Shown here: positions 32,618-44,000 of the stretch, piece after piece
Position numbering within the stretch: position 1 is the first letter of the stretch
How the letters are laid out: each line of letters begins with the position of its first letter
Origin: Naematelia aurantialba
Lineage: Eukaryota; Basidiomycota; Tremellomycetes; Tremellales; Naemateliaceae
Assembly: GCA_021527695.1 (NCBI GenBank)
Contig: JAKFAO010000003.1
Coordinates: forward strand, 496,001 to 560,000
DNA length: 64,000 nucleotides
Direction: 5' to 3'
Translations under genes and position numbers: made by a program
The notes under the pieces: model-generated
What the model was told of the DNA's origin: nothing
Databases searched by the model: none
What the model saw: only the letters and a program-made list of their open reading frames with translations

Positions 32618-35600
32618 TTACTGCATCATAGCCGCCTGGTGGACAAAGGGCGTAAAGTGGCCGTGCTGCGGTCGGTGCTGAGCCCACATGGCGTGCTCTT
32701 CCGTCGCGTGCGCCAGCATGGGAGCAGCGTCCGTCTGGCTCGACGGCGGCATCTGCGGGTGGGGGTGCGGCGGGGTCACGTCGGGCGGCATCGTCCACCC
32801 TGCACTGCTGCCATTCGAGCCCCGCAGGTGAAGCCAGGGCTGTCCATCGGGTCCCGGAGCGTGGTACGACATTCCGGTATGGTCGGGTGCGATCGGTGTC
32901 GGGCCAAGTCCCGGACGGAAGGAAGAAGCGTGTTGAGGCGGCATGCCGTATCCCGGAACAAATGGTCCGCCTTGAGATCCGTACACCTCGGTAAGCGCAT
33001 TGATGTGCTGGAGTTGCGGGCGGCCAAGGTGTCGATGGAAGTTGCCGCCGCCACCACCGCGGTACGCCCCTCGTCCCCCTGGCCCGCCTGGCCCGCCCGG
33101 TCCGCCCGGTCCACCCGGTCCACCAGGTCCACCCGATCCGCCAGGTCCACCAAAGCCCGGGCCGTAGTTGAAGGATGCGTCTTCTCGCGCAAGCTTAGAC
33201 TGGATCCGCTTGCCGTAAGGAGTGTTGCGGATGGAGGGAAGAATGGGCCGAATGCACTCGACAAGCTAGACAAGTCAGCGACGTATTCTTTGGACAGCAA
33301 CGGCAGCAACCAAGCGACTCACCACCATGCGCTGGTTGATGTCGCAGTAGTCGAGGATCGTCTGGATCACATAGTTGCCGTAGCTGTCACGAAGCAGTTT
33401 CTCCAGTCGAGACCGGTTCAACACCTCGCCCACAAGGTTCTTTCGGACCTCCACATCGGCAACACGGATGCACTTTTCGACAACGTTGGACGAGAACCTG
33501 AGTTTTGATCAGATGTGACATTGGGAACGAGCCACGTCGACTCACTTTTGCACCGACAACGAGCAGACGTTGCCGATGAAAGTCCGGATGAGCGGCTCGG
33601 AGAATCGAGCGTCGTTCAAGTCGAGGATGTATTGAATAACATAGTTACTGAGTTTATCAGCTCCATCTACGCGCCAAGCATGAAATTACCCACCCAAACG
33701 GATCCTGAACGAGGTAGAGCGAGTTGAAGATGATTTCGGCGACGAGCTGCACGCGCTGAGTAGGACTGGCATGGTCGATCGAACGTTGGAGAACGCAGCA
33801 TCCGTGACGGTGTGTGGCGACTTCGATGAGGTTGGTGGCAATGGCATTGTAGATGAACTGATTGTCCTCTGGGACGAGCTTGTTCAAACATTTCTGAATG
33901 ACCTAACCACATGTCAGCACCGCAGGCAAGGCAAGCAGAGCCGACTCACATGGTTGCCATTAAGGTCTTTGATCAGAGCCACGACGTTGATGGACAAAGC
34001 GTAGATGAGAGTGCGGATCTGTTTGGGTTGACGCGGCTGCGCAAGGAAATCGACCATCTTCTGCACCGCACGCGTTCCGTGCATGTTGAGACTAATACCG
34101 ACCAGGTCATTCGCCACACTTTCGATGATAGCACTGCGCTGCTCGTCGGTCGAGTACTCGAGCAACTTTTGACACAGATAGTTGCCAAACGGGTCAGTCA
34201 TGAGTTCAGGCAGGTGATCGAATATCTCGTGAAAGATCATATCGCGATGAGCTGGATCGCCCTCCTCCAGCTTTTTCTGCAGGTATCGGCAGCCGTGCTG
34301 GTCTTTGCAAAGCGTGAGCAGCTCGCCAGCGAGGTCTTCGATGCGGACACCGGTGAATCGGTTGACTAGAACATGAGTTCAGCATGTCGATACGCAGCTG
34401 ACGACAGACTCACACTCGCGATCCCCATCGGCTCGCTTGTTCTTCAAACCCATAGGGCCTGTAGAGTAAAGTGCGCCTGAGCCGTAGCCATCCTCCTCGC
34501 TAAAGCCATACGGATCGTAAGCCGCCTGTGGGGTGTAGACACCCGCAGCGGCAGACGAGGGCGGAAGGGGAGCCGAGACAGGGTTGTACATGTTGGTGTA
34601 CAGGGGATCTGCTCCGTATGGCTATGCCATGTTAGGCATCATACCGAATCTGAAAGTGAGACACTCACGCGAGCCTGGTCATTCATGGAGAAGCCTCCGC
34701 CGACTTTGCCAAACGCCCTCGCCAGGTCCGGGTTCGAGTAACCTCGCTGGGTCTGCGAGAAGCCGTCGGCAATGTTGGGGCTCGTGCCACTGCGCATGAC
34801 TCCTCGACTGCCACCAAGACCAAACGGCGTGCCAGGAACCGACTTGCTAGGCATGGCCGGCAGCGAAGTGATCGAGTCTGCCATGCCAGTCGGGCTGGCC
34901 TTGCGCGAGCCGAGGAGTGTGTCAGGTTCGACGGCGGTAGCAGGCTGCGCCGGAAGAGGCGATGTCATGCCACGGCCGGGAGGGAAGTTGGGCCACTCGG
35001 ACGTTTTGAGCGAAGTCTCGAAGGGACGAGAGCCGAAGGCGCGTGGGGGAGTCTGCGAGAGGGGAGCGAGATCGAGGGCAGCTGATGCGGCTGAAAGGCG
35101 CTGCTAGACTCAATATCTGGCGCCCGGCGCAGCAGTGTATGGATAAACTTACCTTGGAATCGGATTTCGCGATGGCAGGAAAGTCGTCGTCACCCATAGT
35201 GAGGTAGTTGACGGATTCTGAAGAATCAGTACAAGGGCTCTTCCCGCTCACAAAGGTGTGAAACGCACTCGCAGCCCCTTCCGTATCGACGTCTTCTTCC
35301 TCATCTGTCCTCTCCCAGCCCCGTCTGCCTCCTCCGCTGCCTGGCTCCATGACGCTCAAGCTGAGCTTCTCCATTCCAAAGGTGCCGCCATACCCGCTCG
35401 TCCTCCTACTTCCGGGCATGCTCTTTGCGCCATTCAGCCCCTCGCGGCCGGATCCGATGGCGCCGTGCACAGGAGCTTCACGAGGTTGGTCGGCAGCCCC
35501 GGCCGCAGCAGAGGCAGCAGCCCGTCCGGAAGGCGAGGCTGGGGCAGAGGCAGGCTCAGCAGTCGGGTTGCCATTGAGGATCTTGTGCTCCTTCTGTGGA

Positions 35601-35770
35601 TCGTCAGTAAGCAAGAATGCTTTCTGTTGCGGGGAATGAATTATTAGACTCACAGGCGCAGCGAGGTCCAGTGCTTCATGCCCGTTGACGCCGACATCGC
35701 CGTTGACCTTGCGGACATCGGGGTCAGAATGCGTGGCATTAAGCTTGCTGGGAGAGATGTCGTTTGTCAT
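32618..35770 (-). CDS. Pumilio/PUF-family RNA-binding protein
   Basis: Minus-strand exons 35654-35770, 35153-35593, 34669-35103, 34414-34621, 33950-34365, 33694-33902, 33546-33647, 33323-33497 and 32618-33265 total 2751 nt, about 916 aa. A second in-frame ATG at 35812 could extend it by 14 residues. The first half is disordered. The PUF domain follows with eight repeats whose RNA-contact signatures read CRYLQ, NYLCQ, TRAVQ, NHVIQ, CCVLQ, NYVIQ, SNVVE and NYVIQ. By the known PUF code these favour U-G-U-A-U-A-U-A, the Puf3/Pumilio class site. The C-terminus after the last repeat has a Gly-Gly-Pro tract (33090-33155) and a Pro/His/Gln-rich tail. It binds 3' UTRs in the cytoplasm and represses or destabilises mRNAs. 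The first proposed intron (35594-35653) is 60 nt and open in frame, so it may be retained. Confidence 0.92.
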
Positions 35771-36719
35771 GGTCGTGTAATGGGGGAGGGGGGGCTTGGA
35801 ATGATCAAGCAAAGCTACGAGGATTGATCAGATATGTACACTATTTTTTCCCGCGAGGCGGGGGTTTTTGCCCTCAATGGAGGGGATCGAAACGTACTGG
35901 AGCAGAGGACGGCAAGGGGTGATGACGGTCTGTGGGAGGTGGCCGAAAGGAGTGTTGGGCGCTGTGTCGGAGAGGCGTTTCGGCAAGGGCAAGCAGGCCG
36001 GTGCGGTGGTAGGGGACGCAGGCGGGAGAATCGTGTGCAAGCAAAGAAGAGGTGGCAGCGGCAGTCAGCAAGCGCTTCTGACACCTTGGAAGCTGCACTG
36101 GACCATAAAGGCCAATCGGGATAAGAAAGAGGTAAAAAGGTTGGGACCTACACAAAACGTGACCGGAAAACGTGTGCTTAGAACGGCAGCGAAACTTGCC
36201 AAGAGCTTAAGAGACGGTACAACAAGCCAGAAACACTCGGGCAGAGAACCTCTAGAAGTATTTCGTGGTCGAGAATCCGATGGCGAGCAGAGTTCCCGAG
36301 GGCTCAGATTGTCTACAACGCTGTTTCTTTTTTGGGGGTCAAGGAGTTGGATGTGACTCGAAGAGAGGTTTGGATAGCAAAGAGAAGGAAAAATCAAGAG
36401 AGGGGATGAAATTTGGGCGAAAGCAACACTTCTGTACCAAAAGTGCCACACTGGCGAAACGCCGACCCTGATCCCTCTTATCGCGTTTTTCAGTGGCGGC
36501 GGGACTGGCGGTCTTTTGCGATGGCCAATGTCAGGCAGGCAAGCAAGAAGATCCGAGGCGGACTGGGCAACATGCAGACTGATTGGCCTCGGGACCCAGA
36601 ACTCGTGTCAGGAAGAACGAATAGCATGTCTGTACATGTACAAACGCATCCGAGGACCAGGACGCCCCAGCACCCATCCATACATCCCGTCGACCCAGTC
36701 GCACAGACCGGCTAGGCGC
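35771..36719 (-). other. Gap: PUF promoter and S29 3' flank
   Basis: No supported gene in about 950 bp. It must include the 5' UTR and promoter of the PUF gene (start 35770) and the 3' flank of S29 (stop 36720). ORFs on both strands are short and featureless. Confidence 0.4.
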
Positions 36720-38142
36720 CTAGTTGTGCTACATGATACTGTCAGCTTTGGCCACTGGCGCCATGGCATGTAGACTCACCTTGACAAAGCCCATCTGGGT
36801 GACCTTCTCGCGGAAGCACTGTCGGCACATGTCGAGACCCCTGCGAATATCAGCGCCGTGTCCTGTCTGCCGCCATTGCCAGGTCGAAGGGACGACTCTT
36901 AAGGCGATGTTCTGTCTGGCAGCAGGGCGAGGTATTTCATGACAATGTGCTGTCTGGCAGCAGGGCGAGGTATTTCATGACCAAATTGGAGTCTGCTTGG
37001 CGGCAAGAGCCTAGGTTTGGTGGGGAGAAATCTCAAGAACACGCTCACCATTTGCTAAGACCTGTCAGCCACGTACAACAAGGACAACGGACGACTTACC
37101 GGATCAGACCGGCCTGGTGCGCGCAGACTCGGCACTGGCGGGAGCCCTTGCCGAAGGTGCGGGGGCTGAGAGACGTAATGAGAGGAGAGAGAGGGAAGAG
37201 GTCAAAGAGGGCATCAGGAATAGCGACAGGGGGTGGAGTGGAAGGAGAGGAGGGAGAGGAGGGGCGTGAGGGAGATGAGAGAGACGTAAAGAGGACGTAA
37301 AATGGACATGTGACGATAGTGCGGCGGTAGTAAGAACAAATCGTCAGCTCCTGATCCTTAAAGGCTTCCATCCCCAGTGCCGCCTTCCACAACCCAACAG
37401 GACGTAACGGATCCATTCTCTTCACCGCCAAAATCGCGACCCACTCCTGCCGGTCGGGGCGACGCTCTCATCCTCCCTCCCTTTACTCGCGCCTTGGTCG
37501 GCATCGACATCGACAACTTCGACCAACTCTCTCCGTACCTCCGCGGCACAAAGCGGTAAAGCGCCTCGAGTCTTCCGTGATCTCCTGGAACGCGACGACC
37601 CTCCCAGCTTCATATCCCTTCGCCCGGTGTGTCCTGACGTTCAACGTGACTGGACACTCTACGTGTCGACGTATCACAAGCGTCCGGCATCACAAGAGTC
37701 CGATCGTCACAGGCGTTCCAGAGTCACAAGCGTCCCGCCAATCCAACAACATATCCCCGGCGCTCTCCACAAGCCCACGTCCCCGTCCCCATCCCCGTCC
37801 CCATACCACCGTTCAGGCTGTGCAGAAGATAAAAGCTCACCGGGAGAACCAAACGTTCGAGTGAGCCCTGCGCGTATCAGCATCGGTGCGCCGTCTCGAT
37901 ACGCCTCCACACGTCTTCACGCATCTCCACACCAGAATCGACGCCAGAATCGACGCCAGAATCGACGCCAGTATCGACGCCAATATCGACGCCAGTATCG
38001 ACGCCAATATCGACGCCAGTATCGACGCCAATATCGACGCCAGTCCAACACCAGCACCAGCCCGTCTCGACCTCCCATTCCTTTCCAGAACCCAGAGTCC
38101 AGCTCAAGGTACCACAACATATCCCAGACGCTACACTCACAT
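36720..38142 (-). CDS. RPS29: 40S ribosomal protein S29 (uS14), six tiny coding exons
   Basis: Coding exons on the minus strand: 38141-38142 (2 nt), 37841-37867 (27), 37100-37165 (66), 37049-37054 (6), 36780-36840 (61), 36720-36728 (9, including TAG). The sum is 171 nt, exactly 56 codons plus stop, the canonical S29 length. The protein reads [20 protein letters not shown], then [23 protein letters not shown] and ends MGFVKHN. The four zinc-ligand cysteines (CRVC and CRQC) are all present. It is a core component of the small-subunit head. The start codon is split AT|G by an intron of about 270 nt, and Lys-Trp is supplied by a 6-nt micro-exon. The 2-nt exon is the most inferential: AT|GTGAGT at 38141-38142 is the best consensus donor. 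Two long introns contain repeats (37920-38045 and 36913-36980). Confidence 0.88.
36913..36980. repeat. Perfect 32-bp direct repeat in an S29 intron
   Basis: The unit beginning CTGTCTGGCAGCAGGGCGAG and ending ATTTCATGAC occurs twice in tandem with a short spacer, within the 208-nt intron between the 6-nt and 61-nt exons of S29. It looks like a recent tandem duplication. Confidence 0.85.
37920..38045. repeat. 12-bp minisatellite in S29 intron 1
   Basis: About ten units of CGACGCCAGTAT / CGACGCCAATAT / CGACGCCAGAAT, differing in an ordered alternating way. It lies in the intron that splits the S29 start codon. The 12-bp period keeps all frames open, giving spurious repetitive ORFs on both strands. 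Confidence 0.85.
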
Positions 38143-38576
38143 ATTGAATCGAGTAGCTTCGTTCTTGTTTTTCTTGTTCGACGAGATCTGCACCCATTCG
38201 TCAGCTCCCCTGCCTCCGCATCACCACTACGAATAACTCACCCGACGATGCGATGCGATTCTTGACGCAGAGTGCACGAGTACCGAGGACCGAGTAGAGA
38301 GGAAAGCTTTTTGGATTCGAATCCTTTTGGCGAAACGTCAATGGGAAGCAGATCATCGAAACTCCGAATATTCCCGCAGAAACTATTTGTGGCGTTTCCT
38401 TTCGCGAGTCCGGAGCATGATTACCTCTCGCCGCTCTATTCAGCGTCGCACCTTCTAATACATTTCATGCATGAGTGCCATAGGTATACCATTCGAGTCA
38501 GATTCCGGACCGCGTCAACCCATCACCTGCAACTCTTGCCGCCGCTACCCGCCAACGAACGAATCTCCCCCAGGAT
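38143..38576 (-). other. Gap: S29 upstream region and zinc-transporter 3' flank
   Basis: No gene. A 12-bp perfect palindrome GGATTCGAATCC lies at about 38313-38324 and resembles no tRNA arm in context. This region should contain the S29 promoter. Confidence 0.4.
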
Positions 38577-40574
38577 CTAATGCTGATGGCCTTCGTGCCC
38601 ATCACCAGCATCCTGCCCCTCAGTAGCGTGGTTGTCTACATTCACCAACTTGCCGGTCTTGGGCGGAGGGCAACAGGTATCTGTGCCGCAGACCTCGGGT
38701 GGGCAGCGGATGAGACACGCCGTCTCGCTCTGATCATCTTGGTCCGTGTAGAATCTGACAAAGTAGCGGCGTCAGTTTTGATCTTCACACTTGAGGAACC
38801 AAAAACATTCAGTGATTCCGACTGACTCTGGCTGTATTGTGACTGAATGGATCCCGTGCGAGTGCATCGCTTCTCTGATCCCATTTGCGACGTCCATGTA
38901 GTCTCGTCCCGGCGAGATGAGAACATGCACGCTGGCGACAGTTGTCGATTCGGACAACTGCCATACGTGCAGCTCGTGTACACTGACAACACCGGGGATG
39001 CCGTGAATGGAGCCCTTGACGGCGTCGAGAGACACATGCGACGGAACGCCTTGAAGAAGGATGTATGACGCGGATTTGACTGAAAAGATTAGCCAGCTCC
39101 TTTAAAGCAAGATGTTTGACTTGCCAAGAGGAAGAGCAGAAGAGAAGATGATACAGGTGATGACGAGAGAAACACCTGGATCAAAGTAGAGCGTCCATCG
39201 ACCATGGCAGCTGACATGGAATGTCAGTGACTACGCCACGCAGCAAGGGTGGGCGACTTACAACCAGATGACAAGACCAGCAGCGATGACACCCACATTG
39301 CCGAGGCTAGACGCACCGTCAGGATTATGATTATACACAAACAAAGCCTATACCACTCACGCATCACCGAGAACATGCAGGAAGACGCCACGCATGTTCA
39401 TGCTGCCGTGTGAGTGACCATGACCACCATGCCCGTGTCCCGTCTCCTCGTGCGAATGATCAGGCCCATCATGGTCATGCTCGTGCGCATTACCTTGTTC
39501 AGCTTCACTAGCGTCTTTGGCCATGTGCACGTGATCGTGATCCGCGTGATCGTGGTTGTGCTTGCCGTCCTCGTGGGCCTCGTCCGGCGGAGAGTCAGCG
39601 ACCGCTGTCGATGTCGAGGCAACTGAACTGCCGGAAATGCCTGACTGCGCGGATACACCTGACGGGGGCAACGGTAGAGTCTCGTTAGCGCCGGGCTTGG
39701 TCGCGTTCGAATTGGCCTTGGCTCTCGGACGCGACGAGGAACCGCGGCCTCGACGAGATTGACTAGGTGCTCGATGATGTGTAGGAGGCGACATGGCACC
39801 CATGAAACCAGTGTCGTCGCCATGTGTGCGACCGTATTCCAACTCCTGCGCCGTCTCGATGACCTGAGCCCGTGTTTGAGCAGGATGTTGGTACAGCGAA
39901 GACATCGAGTCGGCGCGCGGTCGACCAGAATTTGCTTCATCTTCCGAGATAGCCGGGACGTCACCTTCGGGGAGCTGTGGGGGCCCGTGGGAATGGCCGT
40001 GAGAATGTCCGTGCTCTGCTGACGTTAGCCAATCGATATTCTGGATAGAAAATATGAAGACTTGCCGTGAAAGAGGAACAAGCCGACAATGTTACTCAGC
40101 AGACCCAAACAACCGACAATGACAATGACCTTTGGATTGCTGATCTCGGATGGCGAGTACAGCCTCCCCATCGCTTCGAGAAAGATGGACACACAAAGTG
40201 CGACGAGGAAGACGCCGTTGATCAGGGCTCCTAGGATCTCTGCACGTTGCCAACCGTACGAATTCGCTGCTGACGAGGGCGACGTGGCGAGCTTGATCGT
40301 GTACAGCGCTACGACGAGGGAAAGGACATCGCTGACATGTCAGCAGGCTGCCGGACAGCCTTGTGTTTGTAAAACCTACTTGAGCATGTGGAATGAATCA
40401 GCCACAAGAGCTAGAGATCCCACAGCATAGCCGGTGATGAGCTCCTGCGCGGCGGATCAGTAGGCGCCGCCACTTTGGCACCCGCGAGACAAGGGGGCGA
40501 CTAACCACCAGGAAAAACAACGTGTCGATGACCAGCAGGGTGATAATCCTAGCTTGCCTTGATAAAGCCATCAT
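38577..40574 (-). CDS. ZRC1: Cation diffusion facilitator, ZRC1/COT1-like vacuolar zinc transporter
   Basis: A minus-strand gene of about eight exons, ATG at 40574 (or 40571) and TAG at 38577-38579. TM1 reads ARIITLLVIDTLFFLVELITGYAVGSLALVADSFHMLNDVLS and contains the metal-binding His-x3-Asp of TM2 (HMLND). TM3-4 follow (GWQRAEILGALINGVFLVALCVSIF, VIVIVGCLGLLSNIVGLFLFHG). A long cytosolic loop is His-rich (HGHSHGHSHG, HNHDHADHDHVH, HGHGGHGHSHG). TM5 carries the second HxxxD site (HVLGDALGN) and TM6 follows. The cytosolic ferredoxin-like C-domain has VVSVHELHVWQLSE, and a Cys-rich tail (CLIRCPPEVCGTDTCCPPP) precedes a His-rich end. It exports Zn2+ (and likely Co2+/Cd2+) into the vacuole against H+. 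The Cys-rich tail could chelate metal and is typical of many fungal Zrc1 proteins. Confidence 0.92.
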
Positions 40575-41083
40575 GACTGTCGAATGCAAGCAGTTGAGAG
40601 CAAGGGGGATTCGAACTGGACGGCGATGTAGATCGGCCGAAAAGAAGGCGGAGACTGATTTTCTCCTTCGTGGCGAAGAACGATCGGGAAACGAACAAGG
40701 GTATGCCAGCGGGGTGGAATGCTCTCGAAGATGGGCGAAGGGGGTCGCTGTCGAGGCCAGCTATAGCAAGATGATCGGTCTCTCTCTCTCTCTGTGTCTG
40801 TGTTCAGAGCATATATGCAGGGAGACCAACACAACGTACAAGGAAGGAAACTATCGGAGCCATGGAATGACCAAGTGGATAACAAAAAGTGACGGATGAA
40901 GCCGGTGCACGCCTATCTGAATGACGTGATGCAAGGGATAAAGGCGTGCTGAAGATAGGCGCGCTACGCCAGTCGCGTGGGTGGCCAGCTACGCGTAAAA
41001 GTTAGAACCAGAGAAAAGAGGTTCTTTGCAGGATCATCTGTTGGGTGTTGAATCCCTTGTTACGCACACAGCATCAGCAAATC
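40575..41083. promoter_or_regulatory. Divergent promoter between zinc transporter and PRMT5
   Basis: 509 bp separate the two start codons. A (CT)7 tract followed by GTGTCTGTGTTC lies at about 40783-40806. No further gene is supported; ORFs of about 100 aa on each strand carry no motif. Confidence 0.5.
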
Positions 41084-44000
41084 ATGCCTCGGGTTCCCAT
41101 CGCACTGGCTCTTCCCTCGCCTCTGCCACCTCTGCCATCCCAGCCGTACCCGGCACCTTCACCGCTACAGGGACACGTCCAGCAAACGCTCTCATCGACA
41201 GACTACGATGTCGTCTGTGTTCCGCTCACCAACAAAGCATGGCAGGACCGGTGGGAGCGGCTCTGTCTGCGCCCCGTAGAGGACGAGGCTACTCCGGAGG
41301 ATGTTGTGGCCCGAGAGGCGGTGGACCGCGAGGCAGACGTATGGCGCAAAGAGGGCGGACTGCGGCGGGAGGAGTGCAACATTACACGACTAGAAGAGTC
41401 GCAGGGTCTGGTGGCTGTCGCCTCGGAATGGCTGGAGATGGACTCGCCAGACGAAGGCATCAGATTCGACTCGGAGCTGGTGAGCTTGATAACATGCAGG
41501 ACGTTGTCGAACTAGCTCAATCCCATTGGCCAGGCACTACGAGCCGAGTTGGCCTATGCCATGTACCTGTCCATCCCGACTCTGATCATTCCCGCACCAA
41601 CACTGGGGAACCGTGCCAATCTGCCCAGCTATGCCCGTGCCATCTCCAATCTACTCCAATTAGGCGGACCATCCGCCTATACCCAAATCTCTATCCGCAT
41701 CCCCATCTCCGACCCGGTCGAGCTCATTGGGCAAGGTCCCGCAGTCCATAACGGTCCTACCGCAGCATCAATGACAGTGCCGAGCCCGAACAAGCATAAA
41801 CGAATATCAAGCCTGTCGACACGACCAACGAGCATGCACCAGTCCCAAATGAATGCCATGCCGGGCATGCGCGTGACTTCGGCGGCAAGCTCGACCATGT
41901 CTGCCAAGAGTGCTGCGGGGCCCAGTATGCAGGCTGATCCGAGCTCAACTTGGGAAATGTGGGATTGCGTAAGGACGCTGTGCGGGTACCACCCTCGGTT
42001 GTCTGTCAGTAAGTCTGTGTCTGGGAGCTGTAGCTTGACCGGCCGGCTCACCGACACCCAGCCCTTGATATAACAAATCCACTCCCTCCTTCGGTTGGCG
42101 CTTTGGCTAGATGGACCGCCGAACCCGTCAAAAATGTCTACGTCCCTGCCTCATCATTCATTCCAAATGCAAGAGGGTATCCAGTCCTGAGCAAAGCGTG
42201 CCAGGCTTTCCTGCGAGGCATGGCCAAGGTATGTCCACTCGTTGGTGACTCCTGCAAGGCTCAAAGCTTCCACAGCAACACCCTACATTCATCCTTGCTG
42301 GTACTTCGCTGAATCGCCATCCTACTGGGGGCCCAAACGCCTACCTGCAGTACTTGCGGCACATCACATCCCAGGCGCCGCCGTCCTCTGGCTCTACCGC
42401 AAGCGTCAATGTGAACGGTGCTGCCAAGGTCGACGGCGCACCAGATTACGCTTCAGGATATGCCGACTATCTACAGGCGCCGCTCCAGCCGCTCATGGAT
42501 GATCTGGGAAGCGCGACCTACGACGTGTTTGAGCGGGATCCGGTCAAGTATAGGCAATACGAAGAGGCAATTTACCTAGCTTTGATGGATCTGCCAGAAG
42601 ACCCAACACAGTCGGTCGAGTTTTGGTGTTTGGCGTGGTCCTGGCTGACAACTCACAGCGTCATCACTGTCGTAGGGGCGGGAAGAGGACCGCTGGTGTC
42701 GTGCGCATTGCGGGCTCTGACACGAGCAGACCGGCGGGGCAAGGTCTACGCTGTGGAGAAGAACGCCAATGCCTACATCACGTAAATTTCCGTGGCTTGT
42801 CAGCAGCGTTTGGCGAGGCTGATGTCTGCTGTCAGTCTGCAAGAACGCAGAGAGCTCGAATGGGGTGAATTCGTCGACATCTTCTACGGCGACATGCGGA
42901 ACATCACCATCCCCGACCTGGCGGATATCCTGGTGTCTGAATTACTCGGGTCTATAGGGGACAACGAGCTGAGCCCCGAATGCCTCGACGGGGCAATGAG
43001 GTTCCTAAAGCGTACGTTGGGCCAGACGTTCCAGATACGATCCTTTGTCCCGCGGCTTACCCAGTGGTAGCGGAGGGTATCTCTATACCTACGTCATATA
43101 CGGCCCATCTGGCACCCATATCATCGTCAAAGCTGTATGCCGACGTGACGAATTCCGCGAGACCAAAAGGCGCAGCGGAGACGCCGTACGTGGTCATGAT
43201 GTCGGCTGTGAATGTGATCTCGGGCGACGCACCGGGCAGAGAACGGATCGGGCAGTGTTGGGTTTTTGAGCATCCGCGTCGGGACCTCGTTCTGAATTCG
43301 TCTGGTATGTCTGTTCTCGTGTTACTCTGTCACCGACCATTCTTCCTGTCACCCCACGGCCACCACGTCACCGGCGCGGCGTGAACTTTGCCGGTTGGGT
43401 TGGGTCAGGTTGGGGTTGGGTCGAGTCGGTTGCGTTGGTATTGCTGGCTGACCGAGTTCGCAGGCGTGCCACTGAACAACTCGCACAATACTCGATCCGC
43501 CAACCTGACATTCACGATCCCGCACGCGGCGCCACTACACGGCCTGGCGGGGTACTTTGAAGCGCACCTGTACGCCAATATCGGCCTGTCCATCCACCCG
43601 GACAACGCGCACCGCGTGTCTCCCGATATGTTCTCGTGGTTCCCCCTCTTTTTCCCCTTCAAAGAGCCGCTCTTTCTCCCCTCGGGCGCCGAGGTCGAGG
43701 TGGGCATCTGGCGGTTGTGGGATAGCGACCGGAATCGCATCTGGTACGAGTGGTGCGCAGAGGCCTTTCTCCCCCTCCCGCACCCCTCGGGCGTATCGCC
43801 GTTCTTGGCCGGCGGCGCTGCTGCCGCTGCCGCTCCTCTCGTGGGTGGCTACCTCGGTGCCGGTGGAGCCAGAGCTGGAGCCGCGCCTGGGGTCGGGGTT
43901 GGAGTCGGGTTTGGAGCTGGGGTCGGGGTTGGAGCTGGAAGTGGAGTTGGAGTTGGAAGTGGAGTTGGGGCTGGGGCTGGAGGCACGGGGGGAGACGCCG

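Noticed and set aside
35218..35251. Possible 34-nt intron in the PUF gene (GTGAGC...TTCAG)
   Set aside because: Removing it breaks the frame; reading through it keeps the PUF CDS at 2751 nt with the frame intact.
37627..38265. Plus ORFs of up to 212 aa with QNRRQYRRQ repeats
   Set aside because: Translation of the 12-bp minisatellite in S29 intron 1; no conserved sequence.
38310..38326. GGATTCGAATCC palindrome as possible tRNA remnant
   Set aside because: Perfect palindrome with no acceptor or anticodon arms; probably chance.
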